DNA of 64,000 nucleotides from Methylomonas methanica (lineage in GTDB: Bacteria; Pseudomonadota; Gammaproteobacteria; Methylococcales; Methylomonadaceae), in NCBI GenBank assembly GCA_001644045.1, contig LUUF01000050.1, forward strand, positions 62,001 to 126,000, in the 5' to 3' direction. Shown here in pieces: positions 20,306-29,939 of the stretch. The notes beneath the pieces are model-generated. The model ran no database searches, had not been told where the DNA came from, and worked only from the letters and a program-made list of their open reading frames with translations. Positions within the stretch are counted from its first letter, which is position 1. Every line of letters begins with the position of its first letter. The translations under genes were made by a program, and so were the position numbers.

Positions 20306-21370
20306 CTATTTCAAAGGTTGTTGGGCTTTACCGTCAACTTCCAATTGCACGCGGCGGTTATTGGCGCGGCCTTCTTCGGTTTCGTTGGTGTCTATCGGTC
20401 TATCCCAGCTATAACCGTGTGAGGTGATATTGGGAGAGTGGCTGCCTTTGGTCAGGTATTTCTTAACCGCCAATGCCCGCCGCTCCGACAAGTTTAAATT
20501 GTGTTTGTAAGAGCCGGTATTGCTGGTATGGCCTTGAACTTCGAAAGCCATATCGGGGTACTGTTTGATGCGGTCAACGACTTTATCCAGTTTTGGGAAA
20601 TACTGCGGTTTGATAATGTCTTTGTCGTTATCGAATTTTACGTCAACGATCCAGCAACCGTAGATGCTGACTTCAACGCCCGGTAACGTAGTTGGGCATT
20701 TATCGAGGCAGTTATTCACGCCGTCTTTGTCGTCATCCAATTTCGAGCAATCGAGTTTAGCCGGCACAGGTGCTGGAGGCGGAGTGGGCTCGACTTTAGC
20801 GACCACAGCCGCTTTAGGTTTTTCGCCGAATGGAATTACGAAACCCAGATTAACCGTCATATCATGAAATTCTTCGGTGCCAGGTTGTAGTTTGGCGTTG
20901 AAGTTGTTGTTGTAACGGTAACGGACGTCGCTGCGAATCAGGAAGTTATCGTGCAGTTCATAGGTAAAACCCGCACCCGCCTCGCCGATGAAGCCCGCGC
21001 CGCTGTCGCCATTGTGCGTGGTATTGATGCCGCCCACGCCGATTACTGCATAAGGTGAGAATTTATCTCTAAACAAATAATATTGCGCATCTACCGTACC
21101 GCCGGTCAAATCCCAGTTACCGTTAGTTTTGGCGCCTTCCAGGTTTTGGTATAAGCCTCTAAGCTCGATATTTAGATGTTCGTTAATGATCTTGCCCAAG
21201 CCCAGACCACCACCCCAACCGCTATGCGCGTTGCGATCGCCGCCCGGTTGCACGAAGGTGCCGAAGGGTGCTGCGTACCATCTATTGTCAAGAAACTCGT
21301 CGGCTTGTGCCGTCGATAGGGAACCGAGCGTCGTTATCGTGGCTATTGCCAATAAACTTTTCTTCAACAT
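20306..21370 (-). CDS. OmpA-family outer membrane protein
   Basis: The 354-residue protein has a signal peptide (1-23, cleavage after AQA). An eight-strand-type beta-barrel follows at about 25-182 (WGGGLGLGKIINEHLNIEL, ending VNLGFVIPFG). A Pro-rich linker (195-205) leads to one calcium-binding thrombospondin-type-3 repeat (DDDKDGVNNCLDKCP, 212-226) and a C-terminal OmpA/MotB domain (about 240-350). The peptidoglycan-binding loop reads GHTSNTG. Ser283 stands where the diaminopimelate-binding aspartate (HTDNTG) is expected, while the following RRA arginines are kept. It anchors the outer membrane to the wall in related proteins; binding may be altered here. RBS AGGAG lies just before the ATG at 21370. 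Confidence 0.9.
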   Translation of the reverse strand: MLKKSLLAIATITTLGSLSTAQADEFLDNRWYAAPFGTFVQPGGDRNAHSGWGGGLGLGKIINEHLNIELRGLYQNLEGAKTNGNWDLTGGTVDAQYYLFRDKFSPYAVIGVGGINTTHNGDSGAGFIGEAGAGFTYELHDNFLIRSDVRYRYNNNFNAKLQPGTEEFHDMTVNLGFVIPFGEKPKAAVVAKVEPTPPPAPVPAKLDCSKLDDDKDGVNNCLDKCPTTLPGVEVSIYGCWIVDVKFDNDKDIIKPQYFPKLDKVVDRIKQYPDMAFEVQGHTSNTGSYKHNLNLSERRALAVKKYLTKGSHSPNITSHGYSWDRPIDTNETEEGRANNRRVQLEVDGKAQQPLK

Positions 21371-21778
21371 AAAGACTCCTTTATTACTTGTAAAAAATTG
21401 ATAATTTGTTGCTTTTGAATGGGAGTGATAAAGCCATGGTTTGAAAAATTAGGCTTTAAAAATCAAAGGGAATTGCAGATTCTGCTAAGTATGTTGTAAA
21501 AATACCACAATTTTCTCAAATAGCAAACATTTAGGTTCATCCGGCGCTGGTATTTGCTGTATTCCAACCTAGTTGTTTCAGGGGGTTGGCTGCTTAGATT
21601 TGCAAAATCCGGACTAAGAGCACTGGCTATTAAGCCGGCCCCTATTCTCCCCGGAGAGCGTCATTTCAGTGAAGGCGGATGTAACGATATTTTAATGCCC
21701 AAGTTAATAACTAAAGCGAGCGACGCAAGAAATCTTGGGCTCAGGTAAAATTCCGACAATTTGAGCGCTTATCGTTTT
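21371..21778. other. Divergent intergenic region upstream of the OmpA-like gene and the uracil-DNA glycosylase
   Basis: No gene is supported here. The part next to the OmpA-like gene is AT-rich and should hold its promoter. A 7-bp inverted repeat GCCCAAG/CTTGGGC (21697-21703 and 21734-21740) flanks 30 bp near the glycosylase; its role is unknown. Confidence 0.55.
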
Positions 21779-22426
21779 ATGTCTTACTCATCCTATTTCA
21801 AGCAAGACTGCCGGGCATGCCCGCGGCTAAGCGAATTTCTCTGCGAAGTGAAGGCGAAATATCCCGCTTATCACGCCTTACCGGTGGCGCCGTTCGGCGA
21901 TCCGGAGGCACGCTTGCTGGTCGTTGGCTTAGCGCCTGGCATGCACGGCGCGAACGCCACCGGCAGACCTTTTACTGGCGACTATGCCGGCTTGTTGTTG
22001 TATCAGGCTTTGTACGATTTCGGTTACAGCAATCAATTAGAATCGACAAATTTGACCGATGGTTTGCAGCTTAGCAATTGTCGGATTACCAACGCAGTGA
22101 AATGTTTGCCGCCACAAAACAAGCCGACCGGCGACGAGATTAAACAATGCAATCCTTATCTGGCGGCGGAAATTAAAACCCTGCCGAAACATTCGGTGAT
22201 ATTAGCCTTGGGCAATATCGCCCATCAGGCCGTGTTACGTGCTTATGGCCTGAAAAGCAGCGCGGCAAAATTTGCTCATCATGTCAGTTTTGCACTGCCG
22301 GATGGCAACACCCTGGTCAGTTCTTACCATTGCAGCCGCTATAACGTGCAGACCAAGCGCTTGAGCATGGAGATGCTGGCGGCGGTGTTCGTAACTATTC
22401 AAACTTTGCGGTCCGCCCGTGACTGA
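21779..22426 (+). CDS. Family 5 (UDGb-type) uracil-DNA glycosylase
   Basis: It removes uracil, and in this family also hypoxanthine, from DNA. The motif VGLAPGMHGANATGRPFTGD (at about 48-67) is the family 5 active-site motif, which lacks the polar Asp/Asn of family 4. Cysteines in DCRACPRL and in KCLPPQNKPTGDEIKQC fit the 4Fe-4S ligand set. The C-terminal motif SYHCSRYNVQTKRL is the second uracil-binding loop. I prefer ATG 21779 (215 residues); a TTG at 21761 would add six residues without a ribosome site. The stop overlaps the uvrC GTG start by 8 bp, so two repair genes are coupled. Confidence 0.9.
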   Translation: MSYSSYFKQDCRACPRLSEFLCEVKAKYPAYHALPVAPFGDPEARLLVVGLAPGMHGANATGRPFTGDYAGLLLYQALYDFGYSNQLESTNLTDGLQLSNCRITNAVKCLPPQNKPTGDEIKQCNPYLAAEIKTLPKHSVILALGNIAHQAVLRAYGLKSSAAKFAHHVSFALPDGNTLVSSYHCSRYNVQTKRLSMEMLAAVFVTIQTLRSARD

Positions 22427-24257
22427 AAATCAAGTCGCCGACTTTGATGCCAAAGTCTTTCTGAAGACGCTGACCCAGCGTCCCGGCATTTATAAGATGT
22501 TGGACGAGAAAGGCGATATCATTTATATCGGCAAAGCCAAGAACCTGAAGAACCGGGTTTCCAGCTATTTCAGAAGCCAAAATGCTTCCCCCAAGCAGCA
22601 GGCCATGGTGGCCAAGGTTGCCGGGATAGAAGTGACCGTGACCCACACGGAGGGCGAAGCCCTGCTGCTGGAAAGCCAGCTGATCAAACGCCACAAGCCG
22701 CGCTACAACATCAGTTTGCGCGACGATAAATCCTATCCCTATGTGTTCATCTCCAGTTTTCACGACTTTCCGCAACTGACCTTTCATCGTGGGGCCAAGA
22801 AACGCCGAGGCAAATATTTCGGGCCGTATCCCAGCGCCAGTGCGGTGAAGGAAACCTTGAAGCTGCTGCAAAAAATTTTCCCGGTGCGGCAATGCGAGGA
22901 TTCTTATTACAGCGCTCGCTCTCGGCCTTGTTTGCAACACCAGATTGAGCGCTGCACTGCGCCTTGCGTGGGACTGGTCAGCAAAGAGCAATATGCTAAC
23001 GATGTGGAAAATACCATTTTATTTTTAGAGGGGCAGGGCGGTTTACTGATAGATCGCTTGGTCGGCAAAATGGAAGTCGCCGCCGCGCAGTTGGAATTTG
23101 AGCAAGCTGCTGCTTATCGTGATCAAATCGCCCGCTTGCGCGCCGTGTTGGAAAAGCATTGTGTGGAAGGCGAAAAAGGCGATGTGGATATCGTGGCTTG
23201 CGCCGCTAAAAGCGGCGCGGCCTGCGTGCAGGTGTTTTTTATCCGCAACGGTCAGCATTTGGGCAACCGGCAGTTTTTTCCGAAAGTCGGCGATGAAAAT
23301 CAGCCCGAGGAAATATTGCAGGCTTTCATCGCCCAATATTATTTGGATAAAACCGTACCTCACGAATTGATCGTTAGTCATGCCTTGCCCGAAGTGGCTT
23401 TAGTGGCCGAGGTGTTGGGCGAGCAGGCTAAACATGCGGTAGCGATTGCCAACAATGTGCGCGGCGAACGCATGAAATGGCTGCAAATGGCGGCGACCAA
23501 TGCCGAAAGTGCCTTAAGCGCGAGGCTGGCCGACCGGCAGGGTTTGCAAGGACGCTTTATCAGTTTGCAGCAGGAACTGGGCTGCAATACCACGCCAAGT
23601 CGCCTGGAGTGCTTCGATATTAGTCATACCCAAGGCGAGCAGACTGTGGCGTCTTGTGTGGTGTTTGATAGAGAAGGGCCCGTCAAGTCCGATTATCGGC
23701 GCTTTAATATAGAGGGCATTACTGCGGGCGATGACTATGCGGCGATTCATCAGGCCGTTTTCAGACGTTTCAGTCGCTTGAAGAATGGCGAGCACCCGGC
23801 ACCGGATATTCTTTTAATAGACGGCGGCAAAGGCCAAGTCGCGGAGGCGGAAAAGGCTTTGGCTGAATTGGAGATAAACGATGTTATGATAGTCGGCGTC
23901 GCCAAGGGACCTGATCGTAAAGCCGGAATGGAGAAAATCATTTTGGTCGGTAATAAGCAACCTTTGGACGTGACACCGGGCGCTTCCGCCTTGTTATTGA
24001 TTCAACAGATTCGCGATGAAGCGCATCGTTTTGCGATAACCGGACACAGGCAGCGACGCGGTAAGGTTAACAAGCAATCGGTACTGGAAGATATTGCCGG
24101 ACTGGGGCCGAAAAGAAGACAGGTTTTGCTGAAACAGTTTGGCGGGTTACAGGGTGTGTCCAGCGCGGGTGTGGATGCTTTAGCCAGTATAGATGGCATT
24201 AGCCGACAATTAGCGCAGCGTATTTACGATACATTTCACCATCAAGATGGCCATTAG
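22419..24257 (+). CDS. uvrC: Excinuclease ABC subunit C
   Basis: UvrC makes both incisions in nucleotide excision repair. The GTG start at 22419 gives 612 residues. Domains are: GIY-YIG nuclease (about 14-100, RPGIYKMLDEKGDIIYIGKA), a cysteine cluster (CEDSYYSARSRPCLQHQIER), a UVR domain that binds UvrB (about 205-240), the RNase-H-like nuclease (LECFDISHTQGEQTVASCVV, LLIDGGKGQ) and a C-terminal double helix-hairpin-helix (about 550-608). It overlaps pgsA by 11 bp, the usual gammaproteobacterial order. Confidence 0.97.
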   Translation: MTENQVADFDAKVFLKTLTQRPGIYKMLDEKGDIIYIGKAKNLKNRVSSYFRSQNASPKQQAMVAKVAGIEVTVTHTEGEALLLESQLIKRHKPRYNISLRDDKSYPYVFISSFHDFPQLTFHRGAKKRRGKYFGPYPSASAVKETLKLLQKIFPVRQCEDSYYSARSRPCLQHQIERCTAPCVGLVSKEQYANDVENTILFLEGQGGLLIDRLVGKMEVAAAQLEFEQAAAYRDQIARLRAVLEKHCVEGEKGDVDIVACAAKSGAACVQVFFIRNGQHLGNRQFFPKVGDENQPEEILQAFIAQYYLDKTVPHELIVSHALPEVALVAEVLGEQAKHAVAIANNVRGERMKWLQMAATNAESALSARLADRQGLQGRFISLQQELGCNTTPSRLECFDISHTQGEQTVASCVVFDREGPVKSDYRRFNIEGITAGDDYAAIHQAVFRRFSRLKNGEHPAPDILLIDGGKGQVAEAEKALAELEINDVMIVGVAKGPDRKAGMEKIILVGNKQPLDVTPGASALLLIQQIRDEAHRFAITGHRQRRGKVNKQSVLEDIAGLGPKRRQVLLKQFGGLQGVSSAGVDALASIDGISRQLAQRIYDTFHHQDGH

Positions 24258-24807
24258 ATTCACCATTCCGACCTATTTAACCCTGTTGCGGATCGCCCTG
24301 ATTCCCTTATTGGCCATCGTGTTTTATTTGCCGTGGCAATATTCGAATCTGGCTTGTACTGCTATTTTTTTGGTTGCGGGTTTCACCGATTGGTTGGATG
24401 GTTACTTGGCCAGAAAAATGAATATGCAGACCGCGTTCGGTGCTTTCCTGGACCCCGTGGCCGACAAATTGATGGTGGCGTTTGTGTTGGTATTGGTCGT
24501 GCAGGCGCAGGGTAATCCTTATCTTGCGGTACCGGCGGCTATTATTATCGGTAGGGAAATTGCGATTGCTTCATTAAGGGAATGGATGGCCGAGATCGGT
24601 CAGCGTGCCAAAGTCAAGGTTTCGCAGTTGGGAAAATGGAAAACCACGGCACAAATGACGGCAGTCAGTTTGTTGCTTTATCGGGATGATTTATTAGGCC
24701 TGCCTATTAATACCATGGGTTACTGGTTGTTATACTTGTCGGCGATTTTAACCTTGTGGTCGATGGTTAATTACCTTGTCGCGGCGTTCTCCACCATCAA
24801 CGAATAA
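24247..24807 (+). CDS. pgsA: CDP-diacylglycerol-glycerol-3-phosphate 3-phosphatidyltransferase
   Basis: PgsA makes phosphatidylglycerol phosphate, the first committed step to phosphatidylglycerol and cardiolipin. The 186-residue integral membrane protein has four to six hydrophobic helices. The CDP-alcohol phosphotransferase signature is complete: DGYLAR with the trailing G and the two aspartates of FLDPVADK. It overlaps the end of uvrC. Confidence 0.96.
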   Translation: MAIRFTIPTYLTLLRIALIPLLAIVFYLPWQYSNLACTAIFLVAGFTDWLDGYLARKMNMQTAFGAFLDPVADKLMVAFVLVLVVQAQGNPYLAVPAAIIIGREIAIASLREWMAEIGQRAKVKVSQLGKWKTTAQMTAVSLLLYRDDLLGLPINTMGYWLLYLSAILTLWSMVNYLVAAFSTINE

Positions 24808-24812
24808 TAAAA

Positions 24813-24828
24813 GCAGTATCGATACTGC
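24813..24828. promoter_or_regulatory. Perfect 16-bp palindrome upstream of the TetR gene, possible operator
   Basis: GCAGTATC is followed directly by its reverse complement GATACTGC, 43 bp before the TetR-type ATG. TetR proteins usually bind 15-20-bp palindromes near their own gene. It could instead be a small hairpin ending pgsA, but no T-run follows. Confidence 0.4.
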
Positions 24829-24870
24829 CACAACAGAGAGTAAACAGCAGGTAAAGCTGTATATAAGAGC

Positions 24871-25476
24871 ATGGAACAAGAATTAGAACTAGAAAATAAA
24901 CCGAATAAAACTATCAGTCAGGATGAAGTGTTGCAGGCCGCTTTAAAGCTGTTTGCCAAGAAGGGATATTTCAATACCTCATTAACCGATATCAAAGATG
25001 CGGCTGGCATAACAACCAGCAGCGGCATTAGTCAGCATTTCAAAACCAAGCAAGCCATCGCGCAAGCATTACACGAAAATATTCTGGATAGCCTGAGTAT
25101 ATCGATTGACGATATTCGCCGTAGAAATCGCAAAGCTGCCGAACAATTGCGGGAAATCGTCGATTTACTCTTCAAGTTGACTGACGATGCACCGGAAATT
25201 GTCGAGTTTTTGCTGTTTGTAAAGAGCGAAGAGTTTTTGGCGGAGCCTAAACCTCTGCTGGAAACGGCGGCATTTACCAAAATAAAGCGGATTTTTCAGA
25301 ACGGCGTTAAAGACGGCGAAATGAGGGCGATAGATCCGTTATTGGCCTACACTTATTTCTTCGGCATTATCAACCATACCTTGGCGATGGTGTTGAGCGG
25401 CAACCTGCCGAAAACAGCGGAAAGTTATCAGGCACAGGCCTGGCTGACGGCATGGGGCTGCATAGTCAAAAAATAG
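24871..25476 (+). CDS. TetR/AcrR-family transcriptional regulator
   Basis: The 201-residue protein has an N-terminal helix-turn-helix (about residues 16-62: DEVLQAALKLFAKKGYFNTS then LTDIKDAAGI and GISQHFKTKQAIAQAL), the classic TetR arrangement. A helical ligand-binding C-terminal domain follows. The inducer cannot be read. It precedes the nucleotide-sugar dehydrogenase by 46 bp on the same strand and could be co-transcribed with it, so control of polysaccharide genes is possible. Confidence 0.9.
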   Translation: MEQELELENKPNKTISQDEVLQAALKLFAKKGYFNTSLTDIKDAAGITTSSGISQHFKTKQAIAQALHENILDSLSISIDDIRRRNRKAAEQLREIVDLLFKLTDDAPEIVEFLLFVKSEEFLAEPKPLLETAAFTKIKRIFQNGVKDGEMRAIDPLLAYTYFFGIINHTLAMVLSGNLPKTAESYQAQAWLTAWGCIVKK

Positions 25477-25522
25477 TTTAGTGTCATTAATACTCAAAGC
25501 GGGGCGGAGGAGGATTTACTAG

Positions 25523-26794
25523 ATGTTAGATAACATAAAAATCGGCATGATTGGGCTTGGCTACGTGGGATTGCCGCTAGCTGTCGAGTTTGGTCGCAAA
25601 TATCCGACCGTAGGTTTTGATATCAATCAGCATCGTATCCAGGAATTACGCGCAGGTCGCGACCATACTCTGGAGGTTAGCGAAGAAGAGCTCGCCGAAG
25701 CCAAGTTGTTGACCTACAGCGCCGATTTACACGATATAGCCGATTGTTCGGTTTATATAGTTACTGTCCCCACGCCAATCAACGAGCATAAACAGCCTGA
25801 TTTAACGCCGCTGCAAAAAGCCAGCGATTTGTTGGGTAAAGTTATTAAATCCGGCGATATCGTCATATACGAATCCACCGTTTACCCTGGCGCGACGGAA
25901 GAGGTTTGCGTACCGATTCTGGAAAAAGTGTCCGGTTTAACGTTTAACCGGGATTTTTATGTTGGTTATAGTCCGGAGCGTATCAATCCGGGTGATAAAC
26001 AACACCGCGTGACCAATATTCTGAAGGTTACCTCGGGTTCGACGCCGGAAATAGCCGAAAAAGTTGATGCTTTATATAAAAGCATCATTACTGCCGGTAC
26101 GCACAAAGCCAGTAGTATCAAGGTCGCCGAGGCTGCCAAGGTCATTGAAAACACGCAGCGCGACGTCAACATAGCCTTGATCAACGAACTGGCCCTGATC
26201 TTCAATAAACTGGGTATCGATACCGAGGAAGTTTTGTTGGCCGCGGGCACTAAATGGAATTTCCTGCCGTTTCGCCCTGGCTTGGTCGGTGGACATTGTA
26301 TCGGTGTGGATCCTTACTATTTAACCCATAAAGCCCAAGCCATCGGCTACAACCCGGAAGTCATCCTCTCCGGTCGCCGCATCAACGATGGTATGGGTGT
26401 TTACGTGGTGTCGCAGTTGGTAAAGCTGTTACTGAAAAAACGTGTACATGTGCGAGAAGCTAATGTATTGATCATGGGCTTGACCTTCAAGGAAAACTGT
26501 CCGGACATTCGTAACACCCGGGTGGTGGACATCGTCGCCGAGTTGAAGACTTATGGCGTAAATGTAGAAGTTTACGATCCCTGGGTTAACGCCGAGGAAG
26601 CTAAACACGAATACGGTATTACACCGGTCGTTAAGCCGGAGGCGGGAAAATACGACGCGATCATTCTCGCTGTGGCCCATGATGAGTTCAGAAAAATGGC
26701 GATCTCAGACGTCAGAGCTTTAGGTACGCCGCAGGCCATTGTGTATGACCTCAAATACTTGTTTCCTACGGATCAAACAGACGCAAGGCTCTAA
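25523..26794 (+). CDS. UDP-N-acetylhexosamine 6-dehydrogenase (TviB/WbpO type)
   Basis: It oxidises a UDP-N-acetyl sugar to the uronic acid, using NAD. The 423-residue chain has the Rossmann motif [17 protein letters not shown] and the UDP-sugar segment [17 protein letters not shown] ([11 protein letters not shown]). The active site is [13 protein letters not shown] with the catalytic cysteine, and the C-terminal domain is [19 protein letters not shown]. The SPERINPGD form groups it with dehydrogenases for N-acetylgalactosamine or N-acetylglucosamine rather than UDP-glucose. A strong GGAGGAGG precedes ATG 25523. It is followed by an epimerase after three bases, so both supply precursors for a surface glycan. 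Confidence 0.9.
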   Translation: MLDNIKIGMIGLGYVGLPLAVEFGRKYPTVGFDINQHRIQELRAGRDHTLEVSEEELAEAKLLTYSADLHDIADCSVYIVTVPTPINEHKQPDLTPLQKASDLLGKVIKSGDIVIYESTVYPGATEEVCVPILEKVSGLTFNRDFYVGYSPERINPGDKQHRVTNILKVTSGSTPEIAEKVDALYKSIITAGTHKASSIKVAEAAKVIENTQRDVNIALINELALIFNKLGIDTEEVLLAAGTKWNFLPFRPGLVGGHCIGVDPYYLTHKAQAIGYNPEVILSGRRINDGMGVYVVSQLVKLLLKKRVHVREANVLIMGLTFKENCPDIRNTRVVDIVAELKTYGVNVEVYDPWVNAEEAKHEYGITPVVKPEAGKYDAIILAVAHDEFRKMAISDVRALGTPQAIVYDLKYLFPTDQTDARL

Positions 26795-26797
26795 AAA

Positions 26798-27802
26798 ATG
26801 AAGATTATGGTGACCGGTACTGCCGGCTTTATAGGCAATCATTTGGCACTGAGATTATTGGAGCGCGGTGACGAAGTCATTGGTGTGGACAATCTCAACG
26901 ACTATTACGATGTCAATCTGAAATTAAGTCGTTTGGATAGAATCAAGGATTTTGCAGGCTATACCGATGTCAGATTGGATATTGCCGATAGAGCCGGTAT
27001 GGATGCACTATTCAAAAAGCACCAGCCGCAAAAAGTAGTCAATCTGGCAGCCCAGGCTGGGGTGCGTTATTCCATCGAGAATCCGCATGCCTATATCGAT
27101 AGTAACATCGTCGGTTTCATCAATATATTGGAAGGCTGCCGGTACAATCAGGTAGAGCACTTGGTGTATGCCTCCAGTAGCTCCGTCTATGGCGCGAACG
27201 AATCCATGCCGTTTTCCGTGCATGACAATGTCGATCATCCCTTGAGTTTGTATGCGGCGTCGAAAAAAGCCAATGAGCTGATGGCGCACACCTACAGCAA
27301 TCTATATCAGTTGCCCACCACGGGTTTGCGCTTTTTTACTGTGTATGGACCGTGGGGGCGCCCCGACATGGCTTTGTTTTTGTTTACCAAAGCCATTTTA
27401 AATGGCGAGAAAATCAATGTATTTAATTACGGTAAGCATCGGCGTGATTTTACTTATATAGACGACATTGTTGAGGGCGTAATTCGTACCATGGATCATA
27501 ACGCTTCGCCGAATCCGGACTGGAGTGGGGCAAAGCCCGATCCGGGTACTAGCAGAGCGCCTTGGCGGGTCTACAATATTGGCAATCAGAATCCAGTGGA
27601 ATTGTTGTCTTATATCGAAACCCTGGAACGCTTTCTCGGCAAAACTGCCGAGAAAAATCTTTTACCGTTGCAGCCTGGCGATGTCCCCGATACTTTCGCC
27701 GATGTAGAAGCGCTGGTGGCCGATGTCGGGTATAAACCGAATACTACTATAGAACAGGGTATAGAAAGGTTTGTTGCTTGGTATCTTGATTATTATCGCT
27801 GA
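26798..27802 (+). CDS. NAD-dependent nucleotide-sugar epimerase (UDP-glucuronate 4-epimerase-like)
   Basis: The 334-residue protein is an extended short-chain dehydrogenase. It has the [16 protein letters not shown] nucleotide loop and the [15 protein letters not shown] segment characteristic of UDP-glucuronate 4-epimerases (here [17 protein letters not shown]). The catalytic region is [10 protein letters not shown] and YAASKKANE, and [18 protein letters not shown] follows. It follows the dehydrogenase directly and probably epimerises its uronate product. The exact sugar is inferred. Confidence 0.88.
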   Translation: MKIMVTGTAGFIGNHLALRLLERGDEVIGVDNLNDYYDVNLKLSRLDRIKDFAGYTDVRLDIADRAGMDALFKKHQPQKVVNLAAQAGVRYSIENPHAYIDSNIVGFINILEGCRYNQVEHLVYASSSSVYGANESMPFSVHDNVDHPLSLYAASKKANELMAHTYSNLYQLPTTGLRFFTVYGPWGRPDMALFLFTKAILNGEKINVFNYGKHRRDFTYIDDIVEGVIRTMDHNASPNPDWSGAKPDPGTSRAPWRVYNIGNQNPVELLSYIETLERFLGKTAEKNLLPLQPGDVPDTFADVEALVADVGYKPNTTIEQGIERFVAWYLDYYR

Positions 27803-27822
27803 GTAATTTTTTGATAGTCGGA

Positions 27823-27857
27823 TTGCGCAGTTTTAGGCTGCGCAACAGCTTTTTATT
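27823..27857 (+). terminator. Hairpin with T-rich tail after the epimerase
   Basis: TTGCGCAG (27823-27830) pairs with CTGCGCAA (27838-27845). The tail CAGCTTTTTATTTT follows. It lies between convergent genes. Confidence 0.7.
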
Positions 27858-29933
27858 TTAAGCGCTAGATTTAAACAATGGGTCACTTTGAATGTGGCTA
27901 TCCAATAGCTTTTTAAGCTCCGCAAATATATCAGGATGAGAATCTATTACATCTTGATATGGGTCGTTTTCCAAGTCATATAACTGATAAACCGGCTCGG
28001 TATAAGTCGCTATATATATTAGTTTCCACCTTTCGTTTTGTATCGAGCGGCTTTTCGCGCGGATAACCGTAGGATAATGTTTTTCATTGACTACCAGGGT
28101 GCCGGATTTTTTGTCCGGAATATCCAGCAATTCAACAATATTGGGATATAAAATTTGTTCGGGGTGTAAACCAGGTATTTTTCCTAGCCAAATTCCTGTT
28201 TCTTGAAAAGCGAAAAGCTCCGGCGATTTCTGTGCATTTATATAGGGAATCAAATTAACACCATCCAGATTTGTTGGAATAGGTATATTCAATAAATCCA
28301 ATAAGGTCGGCATTACATCTATGGCGCGGGTAGTCGGCTTAAAATTTACGCCGGCGGGTACACCGGGGCCTTTTATCACTAACGGAATTCTGCCGCTAGG
28401 GTCGTCGCCAACCAAGGTATTGCCCTGTCCCCAGCATCCGGTTTCAAAAAAATCCGCACCATGATCGCTATATATGATTACGATGGTGTTATCGGATAAA
28501 CTCGATTTTTCAATATAATCAATTATTTTGCCAACTTCATCGTCGAATTGTTTGACGCAACTGTCGTATAAATTCATGATTTGCGGTATATCGAAAAACT
28601 CGGAGCTTTTTTCCTGTTTTTTGATGATTTCTTCCGCAGAGGCCAGTCTCGTCATAATAAACCGGGATTCGCCTTTATAGTCTTTGGGGGTAAATAAATT
28701 GTAATAAGGATATTCCGAATTGAACGGGACATGGGTAGCCGAAGTGAATAAGTTAATAAAAAAAGGTTGCGAGTTTTTTGCCGAGCGGGCAATTAACTGG
28801 CGGCATTCGCGGCCTAAGCTGCGGGTTAAAGGTACGCCAGCCAGATAATAGAATTCTGGTAAGAAGCGTTTTCCCAGTGCATTATTGGTAAACAGCGATA
28901 GTGCGTTTCTGATTAAAGACGGGCCTTGTCTTAGTAAAAGCTTTATATTCCATTGGTCTTCAGCTACAGAGATTTCTTTAAAATTAAAACTTAATTTTGC
29001 GAAATCCGCCCCGCACCAATCGGAGATGGATGCAGTTAGGTAGCCATGCTCGTTCAGTATGTCGATCAACGAGGATTGCGGTAGTTTACAGTCGGCCTGA
29101 GATGGATAATTGTCGCGAATTTTATGATTATGAGGCCATAGGCCGGTGAATAGAGATGCAATACTCGGCGCTGTTCTAGCTACCGGAGTAATACACTTAT
29201 AGAGCCTTAATCCGTTTGCGCTTAATTTATCGATATTGGGGGTAAGATTTCTGTGATAGTTGCTGCCACCCAGTCTGTCATGGCGCAATGTATCGGAACC
29301 TATCATAATTACATTGGGTTTGGTCTGAGTTGCGGCTTTAGCAATGGCGGGTTCGTTACTGATTGTTGCGTAATAAATATACGCATATAAAAAGGCTAAA
29401 GCTAATATATAAATTACTAACGGCGTATTATTTTCCTCGATAGCAAAAGATAGGGCGATTGCGGATATTATAGATAGAAATAAAATTAATGAGTACTTTA
29501 TGCCGGTTATTAGCGCCGGAGACAATATTTTCCATATAACAAACAATCTGGAAAATCTATATTGAAAAGATAGCTGAATGGTGCCGGGTGTATATAGCAG
29601 TTGATGCAAAAAAAAATAAGTTGTGACTAAGGTGGTTGATATGAGGGAGCTTACTAAGCCGATGACAAAGTCAAAGTGTATTGATGCGGTAAGATTTGAT
29701 AGTGAATAAGCTGCAATAGAGCCTGGTAAAGATGTTAGAAAAAATATAGCAAACAACCATAAGGCTAATCTGGATAGAGCGAAAACTACATAGTATCCAA
29801 ATTTTTTTTCTATTTCTTTCTGGATGCCGGGTCCGGTTCGAGAATAATTGTGTAATGTTATAAAAATTAATGTACTGGTACAAAGCAGTGCGGCGATGGA
29901 TGAGCAGTAGAGGGATAGCAATATTTTTTCCAT
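27858..29933 (-). CDS. Membrane-anchored alkaline-phosphatase/sulfatase-fold enzyme with Thr nucleophile
   Basis: The 691-residue protein starts with about five transmembrane segments (residues 5-185), followed by a sulfatase-fold domain outside the membrane (about 205-670). Metal ligands are visible in MIGSDTLRHDRLG (Asp214) and YSDHGADF. The nucleophile position reads ARTAPSIAS with Thr254, not the Cys or Ser that becomes formylglycine. This points to phospho-transfer or to the TxPS-type membrane sulfatase relatives rather than a classical sulfatase. It lies five bases after the O-ligase stop in a minus-strand polysaccharide operon, so a glycan-modifying role, for example phosphoethanolamine or phosphoglycerol transfer, is plausible. 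The gene looks AT-rich compared with neighbours. Confidence 0.75.
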   Translation of the reverse strand: MEKILLSLYCSSIAALLCTSTLIFITLHNYSRTGPGIQKEIEKKFGYYVVFALSRLALWLFAIFFLTSLPGSIAAYSLSNLTASIHFDFVIGLVSSLISTTLVTTYFFLHQLLYTPGTIQLSFQYRFSRLFVIWKILSPALITGIKYSLILFLSIISAIALSFAIEENNTPLVIYILALAFLYAYIYYATISNEPAIAKAATQTKPNVIMIGSDTLRHDRLGGSNYHRNLTPNIDKLSANGLRLYKCITPVARTAPSIASLFTGLWPHNHKIRDNYPSQADCKLPQSSLIDILNEHGYLTASISDWCGADFAKLSFNFKEISVAEDQWNIKLLLRQGPSLIRNALSLFTNNALGKRFLPEFYYLAGVPLTRSLGRECRQLIARSAKNSQPFFINLFTSATHVPFNSEYPYYNLFTPKDYKGESRFIMTRLASAEEIIKKQEKSSEFFDIPQIMNLYDSCVKQFDDEVGKIIDYIEKSSLSDNTIVIIYSDHGADFFETGCWGQGNTLVGDDPSGRIPLVIKGPGVPAGVNFKPTTRAIDVMPTLLDLLNIPIPTNLDGVNLIPYINAQKSPELFAFQETGIWLGKIPGLHPEQILYPNIVELLDIPDKKSGTLVVNEKHYPTVIRAKSRSIQNERWKLIYIATYTEPVYQLYDLENDPYQDVIDSHPDIFAELKKLLDSHIQSDPLFKSSA

Positions 29934-29939
29934 CTCTAT

